Below, piece after piece: positions 1-9,511 of a DNA stretch of 64,000 bases. The notes below the pieces were generated by a model. It saw only the letters and a program-made list of their open reading frames with translations. It had not been told where the DNA came from and did not search any database. The DNA is from Saccharothrix luteola. Its GTDB lineage: Bacteria > Actinomycetota > Actinomycetes > Mycobacteriales > Pseudonocardiaceae. The translations under genes were made by a program, and so were the position numbers. Where the stretch lies: contig NZ_JAJHUO010000001.1 of assembly GCF_020859565.1 (NCBI RefSeq), positions 1 through 64,000 of the forward strand. The letters run 5' to 3'. Numbering within the stretch: position 1 is the stretch's first letter; each line of letters starts with the position of its first letter.

Positions 1-139
1 CGGTCCGGCGATACCACCGGGTCCGGTGACACCACCCCCCGGATCATGCGTTCGACTGGGGGCGTAAGTCATGCCGGACCCGGCGACCACAGCTCCTTGA
101 TCAGGAACCACGAAGAAGGTAACGGGGGGGGGAGACCGC

Positions 140-1153
140 GTGCTCAGGATTCACTTCACCCGCGACGACGTTGCCCGGACCCGCATCGCGCCCGCTCCGG
201 ATCCACTCTGGGAACTGGTGATGGGCCTGCACCTGCTCCGGCCGCAACCAGGAGACCTGTTGTTCCGGGACTGGCGCCGAACCGCCGCGGCGGCCATCCG
301 GCGGGCCGCGCTGGGCGACCAGCTGAGCCTGCTGCTGGCGCTGACCCCGCCCGTCGGGTACTTCCCGGACTTCCTCAACCCCAGCGCGGCCATGGCCGGT
401 CTGGACCACGGCCTGGAGGCCATCCGGTCCACTCCGAAGTCCTCTCTCGGCCACGACCTGCGGCACCTCGCGCAGACGCGACACTTGCCCGACGAGGCCC
501 GCGAGCTTGCCCACGGTGAACCGGCGGTGCTCGCCGAACTCACCGAAACCATGCGCACGTGCTACCACCTGATGATCACCCCCTACCGGCGGACGATCGA
601 GTCGGCCGTCGAACGCGACCGGCAGCTGCGCGCCCGTGCCCTGGCCGACGGCGGCGTCGAAGGCCTGTTGGCCGGCATGCGCCCCACGATGAGCTGGGAC
701 TCGGGCGAGCTGCGCATCCCGGGGCACCGCGACCAGGACCTGCACCTCAACGGGCGCGGCCTCCTGCTCGTCCCCTCGTACTTCTGCCTCACCGGGCCGG
801 TGACGATGTTCGATCCCACGCTGCCACCGGTGGTGGTCTACTCCGTGGCCAAGCAATCCGATGCGCTCGTCACCGACCCGCGGCGGGATCCGGGCACGCT
901 CGCCGCGTTGATCGGCGCCACCCGGGCCGTGGTCCTGGCGACGATCGCCGAGTGCCCGAACCCGACCACCACCGCCATCGCCCGCCGGGTCGGGATCTCG
1001 CCGGGCACCGCCAGCGAGCACGCCACCGTCCTGCGCCAAGCCGGTCTCATCACCAGCCACCGGGACGGCAACCGGATGCTGCACCACCCGACCGCGCTCG
1101 GGATAGCACTGCTCGACCACGACTACCTGCCTGCCGTGACCGAGCGACCCTGA
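140..1153 (+). CDS. ArsR-like winged-helix transcriptional regulator (DUF5937 type)
   Basis: The 337-residue protein has an uncharacterised N-terminal region of about 250 residues. A C-terminal winged-helix DNA-binding domain follows at about residues 270-325, where the recognition segment reads RRVGISPGTASEHATVLRQ and is followed by a wing ending in NRMLHH. This arrangement (long N-terminal sensor-like part, ArsR-type HTH at the end) is that of the actinobacterial DUF5937 regulators, which are presumed cytoplasmic repressors. No ligand is known. The ATG at 140 follows a G-rich stretch that can serve as ribosome-binding site. A hairpin lies 18 bases after the stop. No obvious target gene is adjacent; the next gene encodes an unrelated secreted protein. 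The family call is confident, the function is not. Confidence 0.85.
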   Translation: MLRIHFTRDDVARTRIAPAPDPLWELVMGLHLLRPQPGDLLFRDWRRTAAAAIRRAALGDQLSLLLALTPPVGYFPDFLNPSAAMAGLDHGLEAIRSTPKSSLGHDLRHLAQTRHLPDEARELAHGEPAVLAELTETMRTCYHLMITPYRRTIESAVERDRQLRARALADGGVEGLLAGMRPTMSWDSGELRIPGHRDQDLHLNGRGLLLVPSYFCLTGPVTMFDPTLPPVVVYSVAKQSDALVTDPRRDPGTLAALIGATRAVVLATIAECPNPTTTAIARRVGISPGTASEHATVLRQAGLITSHRDGNRMLHHPTALGIALLDHDYLPAVTERP

Positions 1154-1171
1154 CGGCGCACCGAGCCCTCT

Positions 1172-1191
1172 CATTCGGCCGCAGCCGAATG
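1172..1191 (+). terminator. Hairpin downstream of the ArsR-like gene
   Basis: A perfect 8-bp inverted repeat (CATTCGGC / GCCGAATG, loop CGCA) begins 18 bases after the stop codon at 1153. There is no T-run, as is common for terminators in high-GC actinomycetes. Read as a transcription terminator by position and symmetry only. Confidence 0.5.
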
Positions 1192-1341
1192 TCGTTGACG
1201 ACGTCGACGGGACCGGGTGACGCTTCCGGGTAAACGTCGAGCATTACTGAAGAGAGGGAAGGGTGCTTACCTTCGTGCGAAGGCCATACGCTCCAGGGAG
1301 TGCGGCTCGCACGGGGGCGCCCACAATAGGGGAAGGAACTT

Positions 1342-1779
1342 ATGATGAAGCCCTTCACATCCTGGCTCAGGAAAGGAACCACGCCACGTCCGGTTAGAAC
1401 GGCCATGGCGATGACGCTTATCGCGTTCACCACCTTCGTCGCCGCGGCTGTCGCAGCACCGCCCGCCAGCGCAGCGGCTTGGGACTGCCCAAGCGGCAAT
1501 GTCTGCGTCTGGGACGGAGACGGTGGAACGGGCGCTCTTTGCAAATGGTCGAACAAAGATCCGGATTGGACGAGCGGCACCGTCGTTTGCTCATGGGCAC
1601 TGGACCGGCCGGTCCGATCGATGTTGAACCGTGGAACAAGTTCGAGCTTCTCGGGGGTCTGTTTGTATCCGGCGGCGAATCACTATGGCACCGGCTGGTG
1701 GCTGGCTCAGAATTGGGGCATAGCAGACCATGTCGAACTGCATTTCCTCTCGCACAAGTGGGTGACAGGCGGCTGTTAG
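1342..1779 (+). CDS. Small secreted protein, peptidase-inhibitor I36-like
   Basis: The 145-residue product has a classic Sec signal: basic N-terminus, hydrophobic stretch at about 20-40 and a likely cut after PPASAAA. The mature part has a Cys-rich beta/gamma-crystallin-like pattern (WDCPSGNVCVWDGDGGTG, followed by repeated aromatic and Asn/Tyr positions), as in small secreted actinomycete proteins annotated as peptidase inhibitor family I36. It has five Cys in the mature part, the last at the C-terminus. The ATG follows AAGGAAC. It is monocistronic; the next gene is a transposase remnant. An inhibitor or extracellular-matrix role is inferred from family only. Confidence 0.75.
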   Translation: MMKPFTSWLRKGTTPRPVRTAMAMTLIAFTTFVAAAVAAPPASAAAWDCPSGNVCVWDGDGGTGALCKWSNKDPDWTSGTVVCSWALDRPVRSMLNRGTSSSFSGVCLYPAANHYGTGWWLAQNWGIADHVELHFLSHKWVTGGC

Positions 1780-1823
1780 CCCGGGTCTTTCGCTAACGCC
1801 GCTGGGTTGAGCGTGGCGTAGAC

Positions 1824-2345
1824 GTGGAAGTGCCCTTCGACCTGCGACGATGGATCTTGCCTAGTAGTGGTGTGACTCCGGAGGAGATGGCTCGGGTTCG
1901 GCCGGTGATCGAGGACTTCGCCGCGTCGATGTTCGGCGGGTTCGCGCGGCGTGATCAACGGGCGAAGGGCGAGCTGTATCTGCGTGGGTTGATGCTGGAC
2001 GGCAAGCGCAAGTCGATGCAGCCGGTGGCGGCTCGGCTCGGGGTCGATCACCAGCAGTTGCAGCAGTTCGTGAGCACCTCGACGTGGGACCACGTCGAGG
2101 TGCGGCGCCGCCCGGCCGGGTGGGCCGCGGGGTTCGTCGATCCGGACGCACTGGTCATCGATGACACCGGATTTCCCAAGGACGGCAAGGACTCTCCCGG
2201 TGTGGCGCGGATGTACTGCGGCGCGCTGGGCAAGACCGGGAACTGCCAGATCGGGGTGAGCGTGCACGCGGTCACCGACTGGGCCTCGGCCGCGATCGAC
2301 TGGCGGTTGTTCCTGCCGGAATCCTGGAACGACGAGAAAGCCGCC
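1824..2345 (+). pseudogene. Truncated IS701-family transposase
   Basis: The reading frame starts at a GTG and encodes the N-terminal 170 or so residues of an IS701-type DDE transposase. The block around LVIDDTGFPKDGKDSPGVAR supplies the first catalytic Asp, and the following CGALGKTGNCQ segment is a family hallmark. Homology stops after FLPESWNDEKAA at about position 2345. The frame then runs into unrelated sequence and ends at 2444. Intact family members are about 400 residues, so more than half, including the remaining catalytic residues, is missing. The break point abuts the 3' end of the oppositely oriented HTH gene at 2386, which suggests that another element inserted here or that a deletion joined the two. 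Confidence 0.85.
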
Positions 2346-2385
2346 CTCAGGGCTACACCTCAACGCCCACCCGCCGTTCGATGGG

Positions 2386-4181
2386 TCAATGGGGTGGAAT
2401 GTTCGAGGCGGCCGGAGTCGTCCAGGCGCGGGGCTCGCCGGTGAACAGGGTGAGCACACGGCGGGTCCTCGCGGGTGCTGCGGCGAGGAAGGCGGTGGCA
2501 GCTTCAACGAGGGCGAGGCCTTCGCTGGTGAGGGTGGTGTAGGCGTAGGGCGCGGCGGGTGCGCGGTTGAGGAGCGGCTGGCCAAGTTCGCGTTCGAGTC
2601 GCTGGATGTACTTGGTGAGGGTCTTGTGGTGCAGGCCGAGCGCGTCGGCTGTTGCGCGCAGGCTGGGGTGGTGCGGAAGCTGGGCGAAGGCCGCGAGGCG
2701 CTTCCACGGGCGCGAGCCGGTCAGCGCGGCCGTAGTCCAGGTGGCGCTTGGTTGGTGTCGTAGAGGGCGCTGCGGTGCCCGTTCCCGCCGACTGCTCGCA
2801 CCGGCAGGTCGTACTTAGGGCACCAACGCAGGATGGTGACGGACTGCACGTTGAGCTCGGCGGCGAGGGTGCGGATGCGGCGCCGGTTGACCTGGTAGCG
2901 GGCGGCGAGTTCGGAGATGGACAGTCCACGGTGAACGTAGAGATCCCGCAGGAGCTCCGCGGGCAACTGGGCGGCGAGGTCGGGTTCGGGATGCGGGCCG
3001 CCGGTGATCTCGGGTGGCTGGTGCGCGAGCAGGAACCGCGCCGCGTCCAGCGGCAGACCGGCGTGCGTGGCGGCGCGCTGCAGTGGCAGTCGTGCCGCGA
3101 GCAGTTCGTGCAGCGGCCCGGCGGCGAGCGCGTCCGGCGAGGGGCCGGGGAGGTCGAGGCCGTCGGCCAGCTCGGTGGGCGGCTGCCAGGTCACCGGCTC
3201 GTCGATTCCCTGTGCGGCAAGAAATTCGGCGGCAACGGCGCGCAGCTCACCGGTTAGACGGGTGGTGAGCACTGCGGGGAAGTCGGAGATGGCGTCGCGC
3301 TGCTCGGTGGTGGCGGGCGCGAAGTGGGCGGGTGCGTGGCTGGCGGGCTGGCCGCTGAGGGTTTCGAACAGCACGCCGCGCACGACGCGCAGCAGTGCCG
3401 GGGTGTGGCGCAATTCAGTGCGGTCGAGCAGCAGGGACCAGCGCTGTTCGTGCAGCAGGCCGGTGTAGTCGAGGGCGCGGCGCCGGTCGTAGTCGATCGG
3501 GCTGCCGTGCTCGTCGAGGTGAGCGGCGAGGCGGGTCAGGGCCGTGCACAGGCCGTTCCAGGCGGGTTCCTCGAGGAGGTGCCGCAGGACCCAGCTGACG
3601 TGGCCGCAGGAGGCTTCTGGTTGCAGGCGGTCCAAGGCCCTGGGGATTGACAGCGCGGTGCCGCTGGCCGGGGTGAGGCAGGCGAACGCGGTGCGGGTGA
3701 GCCGGTGTCGGCACCAGTGCGTCGCGACGCACAGTGTCCACCAGGGCCAAAACACGGTCGGAATCGCGGCGCCGCGATCGTGACGCGGGCGGGTCTGCTC
3801 GGCGCCGAGCAGGTCTCGCCGTGCCCCGTCCGGTGTGAAGGGCCGTGCGGTGGGTGCCTGCGACGGCAACAAGCGCGGGAACAGCTCCCGCCGTGCCTGG
3901 CTAAGCACGCGCTCCAGGGTGCTGGTGATCGGGGTGGCGCGGCGGGAGTAGAACCCGGCGACCAGGCCCTGCGCGGCGGCACCCGGCGTATGCAGCGACA
4001 CCGGCACGCGCACGGCCACCTCGGCGTCGGGCGCGCCGAACACGTCCAGCGCGCGGGTCATCGCGACCGCGGCCGGCACCGGACGCGCCGACACGAGGGC
4101 GGTCGCCCGATGCCGGGTGGCGTTCTCGCGGTGCGTGCTGGTCACCGCGTCGCGGTAGACGTCGGCGAGGTCGCCCAGCAC
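2386..4181 (-). pseudogene. Frameshifted large HTH protein with C-terminal LysR-like domain
   Basis: The main reading frame (GTG at 4181 to a stop near 2721) encodes 486 residues of a protein I cannot assign. Visible parts are a Trp/Cys/His-containing middle segment (FWPWWTLCVATHWCRHR) and a helix-turn-helix at about 405-450 (LSISELAARYQVNRRRIRTL). In the neighbouring frame, directly after the stop and running to a TGA at 2386-2388, about 115 residues resemble a LysR-type HTH (ATADALGLHHKTLTKYIQRL, then LERELGQPLLNR). The two halves join by a one-base shift near 2720-2765, so the intact gene would encode about 600 residues. Position next to transposase and recombinase remnants suggests a mobile-element accessory protein such as a TniQ-like factor; that is a guess. 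Confidence 0.55.
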
Positions 4182-4284
4182 CTCGTCGCCCCAAGGCAGG
4201 GGCGGAGGTGTAGCGCAGGATCCGGGAGGCCATCACCGCGACGCCGGTCAGCACCATCCGGGTACTCCCGCCGACCACCATCAC

Positions 4285-4700
4285 CCGCCGGTCGCCGGGC
4301 ACGCACCTTCTGCGCCTCGGTGAACTCCCGCATACCCACCAACGGCGCGTGCGCGATGTCCATCGAGATCGCCCAGTCCTGCGGCAGGTTCGGGAACTGC
4401 CCCGGGCGTCCGGTGCGCGGGTCGACCTCGTCGCGGTCGTTCGTCATCCGGTTCCACGCCTGCCGACCGGTGTAACGCGGGTTCTCCAGGATCGTCTTCA
4501 CCGTCGGCGCACCCCACCCCTCCCCCGACCGGTGCCGATTACGACCCGGATCAACCGCCGACGGACACGGCACACCCGCTCGTTGAGAGCCCGGGCAATC
4601 CCCGAGATCGACATCCCCTCCAGCCTCCGGGCGAACATCCACTTCACGTGCGGCGCGGTCCGCGGTCCGGCGCCAACCTTCACGCCCGCCGCCCCCACCG
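4285..4700 (-). pseudogene. Decayed large serine recombinase (Recombinase domain remnant)
   Basis: Two overlapping minus-strand frames carry consecutive pieces of the Recombinase domain of large serine integrases. The first reads PHVKWMFARRLEGMSISGIA followed by RALNER. The second, in another frame, reads GWGAPTVKTILENPRYTGRQ followed by AWNR and a region ending EFTEAQKVRARR. The catalytic resolvase N-terminus is absent and at least one frameshift separates the pieces. It is therefore non-functional. It sits immediately upstream of the frameshifted HTH gene, supporting the view that 1.8-4.8 kb is the residue of an integrated element. Confidence 0.8.
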
Positions 4701-4856
4701 GGCAACCGCACGGTTCGGATGCGGCCCCGCGTCGACCAGCATGTACCCGTACGCACCTCACCCAGCTGCTCCGTCGAGGTGCCGGAAGCGCGGGCCCGCA
4801 GGTACGGCATGTGGCGCGTGGCCGGCAGCCCTGGGCTCGACGAATAGAGTCATCGA

Positions 4857-5312
4857 GTGAGCAACGCGATGGGGTCCTCGGGATTTGACCACGAAGCGGT
4901 GCTGGACGTGCTGCTGGTGGAGGACGACCTGGGTGATGCGCTCGTGGTCGCCGAAGCCCTGGCCGGCAGCCCGGTGCGGCTACACACGGTGCGTGACGGC
5001 GACGAGGCGCTGGCGTTCCTGCTGCGCGCCGGCGACCACGGAGACGCCCCCAGACCGGGTCTGGTCCTGCTCGACCTCGACCTGCCCCGCCTCGATGGCC
5101 GCGAAATCCTCGCCCAGGTCAAGGCCAGCGAGGCGTTGCGCTCGATCCCGGTGGTGGTGCTGACCTCCTCGCAGGCCGAGGCCGACGTGACGGCCAGCTA
5201 CAGCGCCCACGCCAACGCCTATGTCGCCAAGCCGCTCGACGCCGAGGGCCTGGCCGCCGTCATGCGGCAGGTCACCGAGTTTTTCGGCACCGTGGTCCGT
5301 CGGCCCGGCTGA
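4857..5312 (+). CDS. Stand-alone response regulator (CheY-like, Rcp1 type)
   Basis: The 151-residue product is a single receiver domain with no output domain. The acidic pair is in LLVEDD (about residues 21-26), the phosphoacceptor Asp is in LVLLDLDLPRLDG (about 75), the switch Ser/Thr is in VVVLTSSQAE and the conserved Lys is in YVAKPLD. The DLDLPRLDG pattern is typical of the Rcp1/phytochrome-partner subfamily. It lies upstream of a SpoIIE-type phosphatase on the same strand, an arrangement in which the receiver usually controls the phosphatase or relays from an orphan histidine kinase. No histidine kinase is present in the window. The start uses a GTG at 4857, 8 bases before an alternative in-frame ATG. 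Confidence 0.9.
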   Translation: MSNAMGSSGFDHEAVLDVLLVEDDLGDALVVAEALAGSPVRLHTVRDGDEALAFLLRAGDHGDAPRPGLVLLDLDLPRLDGREILAQVKASEALRSIPVVVLTSSQAEADVTASYSAHANAYVAKPLDAEGLAAVMRQVTEFFGTVVRRPG

Positions 5313-5435
5313 TCGCGCGGACCCCACCAAGTGAGGAGCGCACACGGCGACTGGCACCGGCATGGGTGACGAACAGCGGGTCACGCCCGTATGCGTCCTC
5401 GCGGTGACCAGGGCACCGTCGAAGGGGCCGCTCCG

Positions 5436-5684
5436 ATGAGCGCCACCACCGCGAGGTCCGGCGCCGGAGTGCGTCGTTGTGCCGTCGAGGTCGCCGAGAC
5501 CGACGGTGGAGAAATGGCGCTGAGGGTGACCGGCGGGGTGCCCTATCGATGGTGGGCGCACTGTTGGAGGCTCCTGTCGGATACTGGACGCCGACGGGCC
5601 CTCCATGTGCTGACCTCGACGGTCGTGCGACGCGAGGTGGCCGTGCCGGGCGTGCTTGACGTCGTACCGCTCGCCCTGCCCTGA
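5436..5684 (+). CDS. Hypothetical protein between response regulator and phosphatase
   Basis: An 82-residue frame beginning with an ATG at 5436 has high third-position GC, as expected for coding sequence here. The product is basic, with a Trp-rich centre (RWWAHCWRLL). I recognise no family. It fills the gap between the receiver gene and the SpoIIE phosphatase gene and reads in the same direction, so it may be part of that unit. No strong ribosome-binding site is visible. It could also be non-coding leader sequence. Confidence 0.35.
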   Translation: MSATTARSGAGVRRCAVEVAETDGGEMALRVTGGVPYRWWAHCWRLLSDTGRRRALHVLTSTVVRREVAVPGVLDVVPLALP

Positions 5685-5798
5685 GCACGTTTGCCGTGGA
5701 CTGCGCCATCGGCGGGCGACCGCCGCGCCGGAGAGCTGCGTGCCGCGTCCGGACGATGTGGTTTGTGGTTGGGTGGACTTCTGGTCGTCGGAGGTTGC

Positions 5799-7013
5799 AT
5801 GAGCGGTGAGGTGTTGAAACCGGGTGATGTGCTGGCGGCAGCCGAAAGCGCACCGCCGGCGGATTCGGTCGAGGTGGTCGCGCGTGACCTGGCGAAGCGG
5901 GTCGGGGCCTTCGACGTGTCGTTCCTGCTGGTCGACCTCGTCGACGAGCACTTGGTGCGGCTGACCTCGACGGCGCAGGACCCCGGCGAGTGGGGTGCGG
6001 CGCACGTCCGCCTGCGGGACAGCGCCTACGAAGAGGTGCTGCGCACCCAGCGGCCGTGGCAGGAGCGGGACGGCGACGAGGTGCGGGTGGTGCTGCCGGT
6101 GACCAACCGCGGCGACTGCGTCGGCGTGCTGGAGGTGACCGTGCCCTCCTTCGATGACGAGGTGCTGGCGCAGCTGTCGGAGGCGGCGCACGCGCTGGCC
6201 TACGTCATCGTCGCCGACCGCCGCTTCACCGACCTCTACCACTCCGGCCGGCGCACCACCACGATGAGCCTGGCCGCGGAAATCCAGCACCAGCTGCTGC
6301 CCTCGGCGTCCTGCTGCGAAGCCGCCCAGTTCACCGTCGCGGGCGCCTTGGTGCCCGCCGACGACATCGGTGGCGACACCTACGACTACACCCTGGACCG
6401 GGACACCCTGCACCTGTCGATGACCGACGCCGTCGGACACGACGTGGCCTCGGCGCTGACCGCGACCCTGCTGGTCGGCGCGCTGCGCGGGGCCCGCCGG
6501 GCCGGTCATGACGTGGCCGAGCAGGCGCGACGAGCGAACCAGGCGTTGCTGGAGCACGGCGGGGGATCGCTGGCGACCGGGCTGCTGCTGCGCCTGGATC
6601 TGCAACGGGGACGGTCCGAGCTGGTCAACGCCGGTCATCCCGCGCCGCTGCTGCTGCGCGACGGCGTGGTGCGCCCGGTCGAGCTGGAGATCGACCTGCT
6701 TTTCGGCGTCCTGCCGCACCAACGGTATCGGGTGCAGCGGCTCGACCTGCGCCCCGGCGACCGGCTGGTGCTGATCACCGACGGCATGTTCGAACGCGAC
6801 GCCGCCGACGCTGACCTGCCCGCGCTGATCCGCGACACCGCCGGGCTGCATGCCAGGGAGGTGGTGCGGGCGGTCACCAGAGCGGTGCGCCACGCCTGCG
6901 GCGACCACCTCCGGGACGACGCCACCGTGCTCTGCCTGGACTGGCACGGGACCAACCGCACCGAACGCCACGCCGACAACGGCGCCGACACAGACACCGC
7001 CTCACCTGCTTGA
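5799..7013 (+). CDS. SpoIIE/PP2C-type serine phosphatase with GAF-like sensor
   Basis: The 404-residue cytoplasmic protein has an N-terminal GAF-like region (about 20-150). A SpoIIE-type PP2C domain follows (about 175-385). Metal-binding Asp residues are visible in [10 protein letters not shown] and MTDAVGHD, and the C-terminal motifs in [10 protein letters not shown] and DDATVLCL. Such phosphatases dephosphorylate STAS-domain anti-anti-sigma factors in partner-switching pathways. A STAS protein and four RsbW-like kinases lie within 6 kb, so a local substrate is available. The ATG at 5799 was chosen because GGAGG precedes it by 5 bases; upstream in-frame starts have no such site. The 3' end overlaps the converging pseudogene by 12 bp. 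Confidence 0.9.
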   Translation: MSGEVLKPGDVLAAAESAPPADSVEVVARDLAKRVGAFDVSFLLVDLVDEHLVRLTSTAQDPGEWGAAHVRLRDSAYEEVLRTQRPWQERDGDEVRVVLPVTNRGDCVGVLEVTVPSFDDEVLAQLSEAAHALAYVIVADRRFTDLYHSGRRTTTMSLAAEIQHQLLPSASCCEAAQFTVAGALVPADDIGGDTYDYTLDRDTLHLSMTDAVGHDVASALTATLLVGALRGARRAGHDVAEQARRANQALLEHGGGSLATGLLLRLDLQRGRSELVNAGHPAPLLLRDGVVRPVELEIDLLFGVLPHQRYRVQRLDLRPGDRLVLITDGMFERDAADADLPALIRDTAGLHAREVVRAVTRAVRHACGDHLRDDATVLCLDWHGTNRTERHADNGADTDTASPA

Positions 7014-7890
7014 CGTCGTTCCGTGAGCGCTGGTGTGCGTTCGGACCAGGCCGGCGAACTGGTTGACCAGAAGCAGCCCACGACCGCCCCCTTGCCCCGA
7101 CGAGGGGATCCCCCAAGTGTCCGCTGTCCTCGACCGCGCAGACCACCTGGCCGTTGTCGTGGCAGATCATCAACCGGTAACCGGCTCCGGTGTGACGGAG
7201 GCCGTTGGTGACCAGTTCGGTGGCGATCGGCTCGAGGTCGGCGACTCGCTCGGCGGCGAGCCCCAGCCGCTGAGCTCGCGCGACGGCGAACCCGCGTGCG
7301 CCGCGGATGTCCGCGGTGGCAGTCACGGGGAAGCCCTTCGGTATGAGGGGCGATGTCGAACGGTTGGCTGTACCGGCTGACGATGGCGTCGGGGTCGTAC
7401 CGGCCGCCGGCGCCGCATTGGGCGCCGTGCTACACCGCAGGGTGGGTGAGCAGGGCGCGCGGGTCGAGGTGTCGTACGGGCAGAGGACGGTGACGTCCCG
7501 TCGGGTGAACGCCAGATTGATCAGTGCTTCGTGCTGGGAGCACGCGGGGTACTCCGCGTCGGTGCGGTCGGCCCAGATCGTTCGCCGATGATGCTCACGT
7601 GGCCTCTGACGTGGGTGTCGGTGAACCGGTGCAGCAGGGAGGGGATGATCCGGCCGGGGTTGCGGCCGGCGACCCGCATGTCGCAGCATCGCCACGTGGG
7701 GAGCGGCGTCGCCCAGAACGTCGTGCAGCAGTCTCATCCGTGACTTGGGGACCGCCACGGCGACGGGCTGTTCCGCGATCAGGCCGTCGAGGACGAAGGG
7801 CACGAGGGTCTCCACGACTCCTCGTCGGAGGCGTAGAAGAAGGCGGGGTGGATGAACCCCTGCCGAGGACAGCGCTTCCAGGGTGGCCAT
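7002..7890 (-). pseudogene. Decayed MEDS-HATPase sensor (RsbA-type anti-sigma regulator)
   Basis: Pieces of one protein can be read in order only by moving between frames: FIHPAFFYASDEE, then VETLVPFVLDGLIAEQPVA, then DMRVAGRNPGRIIPSLLHRF, then IWADRTDAEYPACSQHEAL, then RYDPDAIVSRYSQPFDIAP, then ADIRGARGFAVARAQRLGL with ATELVTNGLRHT, then GGRGLLLVNQFAGLVRTHT and a stop at 7002. The order matches actinomycete sensors with an N-terminal MEDS (DcmR-sensory) domain and a C-terminal histidine-kinase-like ATPase domain. At least six one-base shifts are needed, for example a missing T in the DEE(F)VET codons and a shift in a G run near 7070. Either a pseudogene or a badly sequenced intact gene. Confidence 0.8.
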
Positions 7891-8241
7891 GCGACCGGCT
7901 TCCCCTACCCGTCGCGCGATCGCGGTTCGGCTCGGTCCGAATAGGAGCGAACGGCTTGCGGGTGGACATGTCCGCCTCTCCGCCCAGGACGGGCACACGG
8001 TCGACCACCGCCGCGGCGGACGGGACCGATCATCACGGAGCAGGTGTTCGAGTGCTTGCACGCGACCTGCGCGAATGCCTGCTCCTCCACGTCCGGGCCA
8101 GCGCAGTCGCATACTGCGCGGTGTTCCGGTGGCTGGTGCGGGCGGAGGGATTCGGGACGTCGAGGGGGCGGTCGGCGCGATTGGCCCGATGCCCTGCCGG
8201 AGGTTGCTCGATCGACGGTCGACGCCCCGGTCCTGCCTGCT
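7891..8241. other. Non-coding gap
   Basis: Short overlapping frames on both strands have no recognisable similarity and biased Arg/Pro composition typical of wrong-frame GC-rich DNA. Nothing else seen. Confidence 0.4.
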
Positions 8242-8598
8242 TCACACGCCACGCAGTGGCGGGTAGTCCTGTCCGAGTGGCAGCGAGAGCGTGTCGTTGA
8301 GTTCGCGTGCTTCCCGGAGTTGGTCCTCCAGGGTGACGATGCGGCACGCGGCGTCCAGTCCGATGCCCTGGTCGACGAGTTCCCGGACGCGGGCGGCGAT
8401 GCGCAACTGGTGGCGGGAGTAGCGGCGGTGCCCGCCCGGGGAACGTCGGGGCCGGATCAGCTTCGCCTCGTCCAGCCTGCGCAGGAACCCCGGCGTGGTG
8501 CCGAGCATCTCGGCGGCACCGCCCATCGTGTAGGCGGGGTAGTGGTCGTCGTCGAACTTGTCGGCCGCCGGCTGCGGCTCGACCGTCTCTGGGGTCAT
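8242..8598 (-). CDS. Small MerR-family regulator
   Basis: The 118-residue protein begins at an ATG preceded by GCGGAGG. A MerR-type winged HTH occupies about residues 22-65: YTMGGAAEMLGTTPGFLRRL, with the second element SPGGHRRYSRHQL. A dimerisation coiled-coil follows, and the protein ends without a ligand-binding domain. Short MerR proteins of this kind are widespread in actinomycetes, and the family binds DNA as a dimer between suboptimally spaced promoter elements. It lies inside the partner-switching cluster but reads alone. Its leader contains a strong hairpin (8619-8649). Target unknown. Confidence 0.85.
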   Translation of the reverse strand: MTPETVEPQPAADKFDDDHYPAYTMGGAAEMLGTTPGFLRRLDEAKLIRPRRSPGGHRRYSRHQLRIAARVRELVDQGIGLDAACRIVTLEDQLREARELNDTLSLPLGQDYPPLRGV

Positions 8599-8618
8599 CG
8601 CACCTCCGCGCGCGAAGA

Positions 8619-8649
8619 GGGGCCCGGCGCCATCTCTGCGCCGGGCCCC
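8619..8649 (-). promoter_or_regulatory. Perfect 12-bp hairpin in the leader of the MerR gene
   Basis: GGGGCCCGGCGC and GCGCCGGGCCCC form a perfect 12-bp stem around a 7-base loop. On the minus strand the hairpin ends about 20 bases before the ATG at 8598, just upstream of the GGAGG site. It could be a terminator of upstream transcription, an attenuator, or a structure affecting translation of the MerR gene. The sequence alone does not decide. Confidence 0.6.
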
Positions 8650-9511
8650 TGGGGTTACGGGTTCACTTCCACCAACCGGTCCTGGGACCGGTTTGTCGTG
8701 TCCACGCCATCCGCACGAACTCCGGACGACGCGGGGATCGCATGTACGTAACCGGAAACCACCATCCAATCGATCTGGAGTGCGGTACCCACCCGGACGA
8801 CTTCACTCCGAGGCAGGCGATCCGATGGCGTGCAACCCTTCCCTTCTCTGTCGATCCATACCTTGCTTGTACTGCTTCGACGGTCGGCGCCGGGCTCTTC
8901 GAACACTCCGGCTCACCTCACCGACCGCCTGCGGCCACCGTGCCGGAACCCTTCCACTGATCGGCTCCAGCGCGCCTGACCGATGCTGCTACTTCCACTG
9001 CTGACTGTCGGCCCGGGGACGTGCGAAATGCTGTCGAGCGTATTGCGGTCGTGCTCCCGGTACTACCTGTGCCGACCATCCTTGGCTTCGCCCGCGGAAC
9101 CTTCTACTACTGCTTCCGCCCGGCGAGGCCGTCCTGCTCCCAACACGCGGGTAGTTCGTCCTCTCCCGCGCCGATAGGACATTCTCTTCTGTTCGACAAG
9201 GAGAACACTACACACACCGGCATGCGAATGTCTACTCCAGCGATCATAGATTTGCTCGACCGAGTGACCCGTATGCGCTTACCTGCGGGGATGCCCGATC
9301 TGCGTGGTCGGCGGGCTCGCCCGGCCGCCAAGACCACTGCGGTCACGACCGGCGCGATGTGCGCCCACTCCCCCGCGAGATCGACGACTCGGCGTTCGCG
9401 CGACTCGCCTGCCTGGACCCGAACACCCACGCCCGATCGCCCGGTTTCCGACCGGACGCCCGGTCCGGCACACCTGAGGATGGCCGTTCGGACGGGGTGC
9501 GTGTGGATCGT
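8650..9511. other. Long gap without assignable genes
   Basis: Somewhat lower GC than the flanks, for example around 8700-8800 and 9180-9260. Several frames of 60-110 codons exist on both strands, but none resembles a known family or has a convincing ribosome-binding site. It probably holds the promoter of the MerR gene and decayed sequence. Confidence 0.35.

Noticed and set aside
4980..6971. A minus-strand open frame of 663 codons opposite the receiver and SpoIIE genes
   Set aside because: Its Gln/His/Val/Gly-rich composition is that of an antisense shadow of high-GC genes; the plus strand has clear domain motifs.
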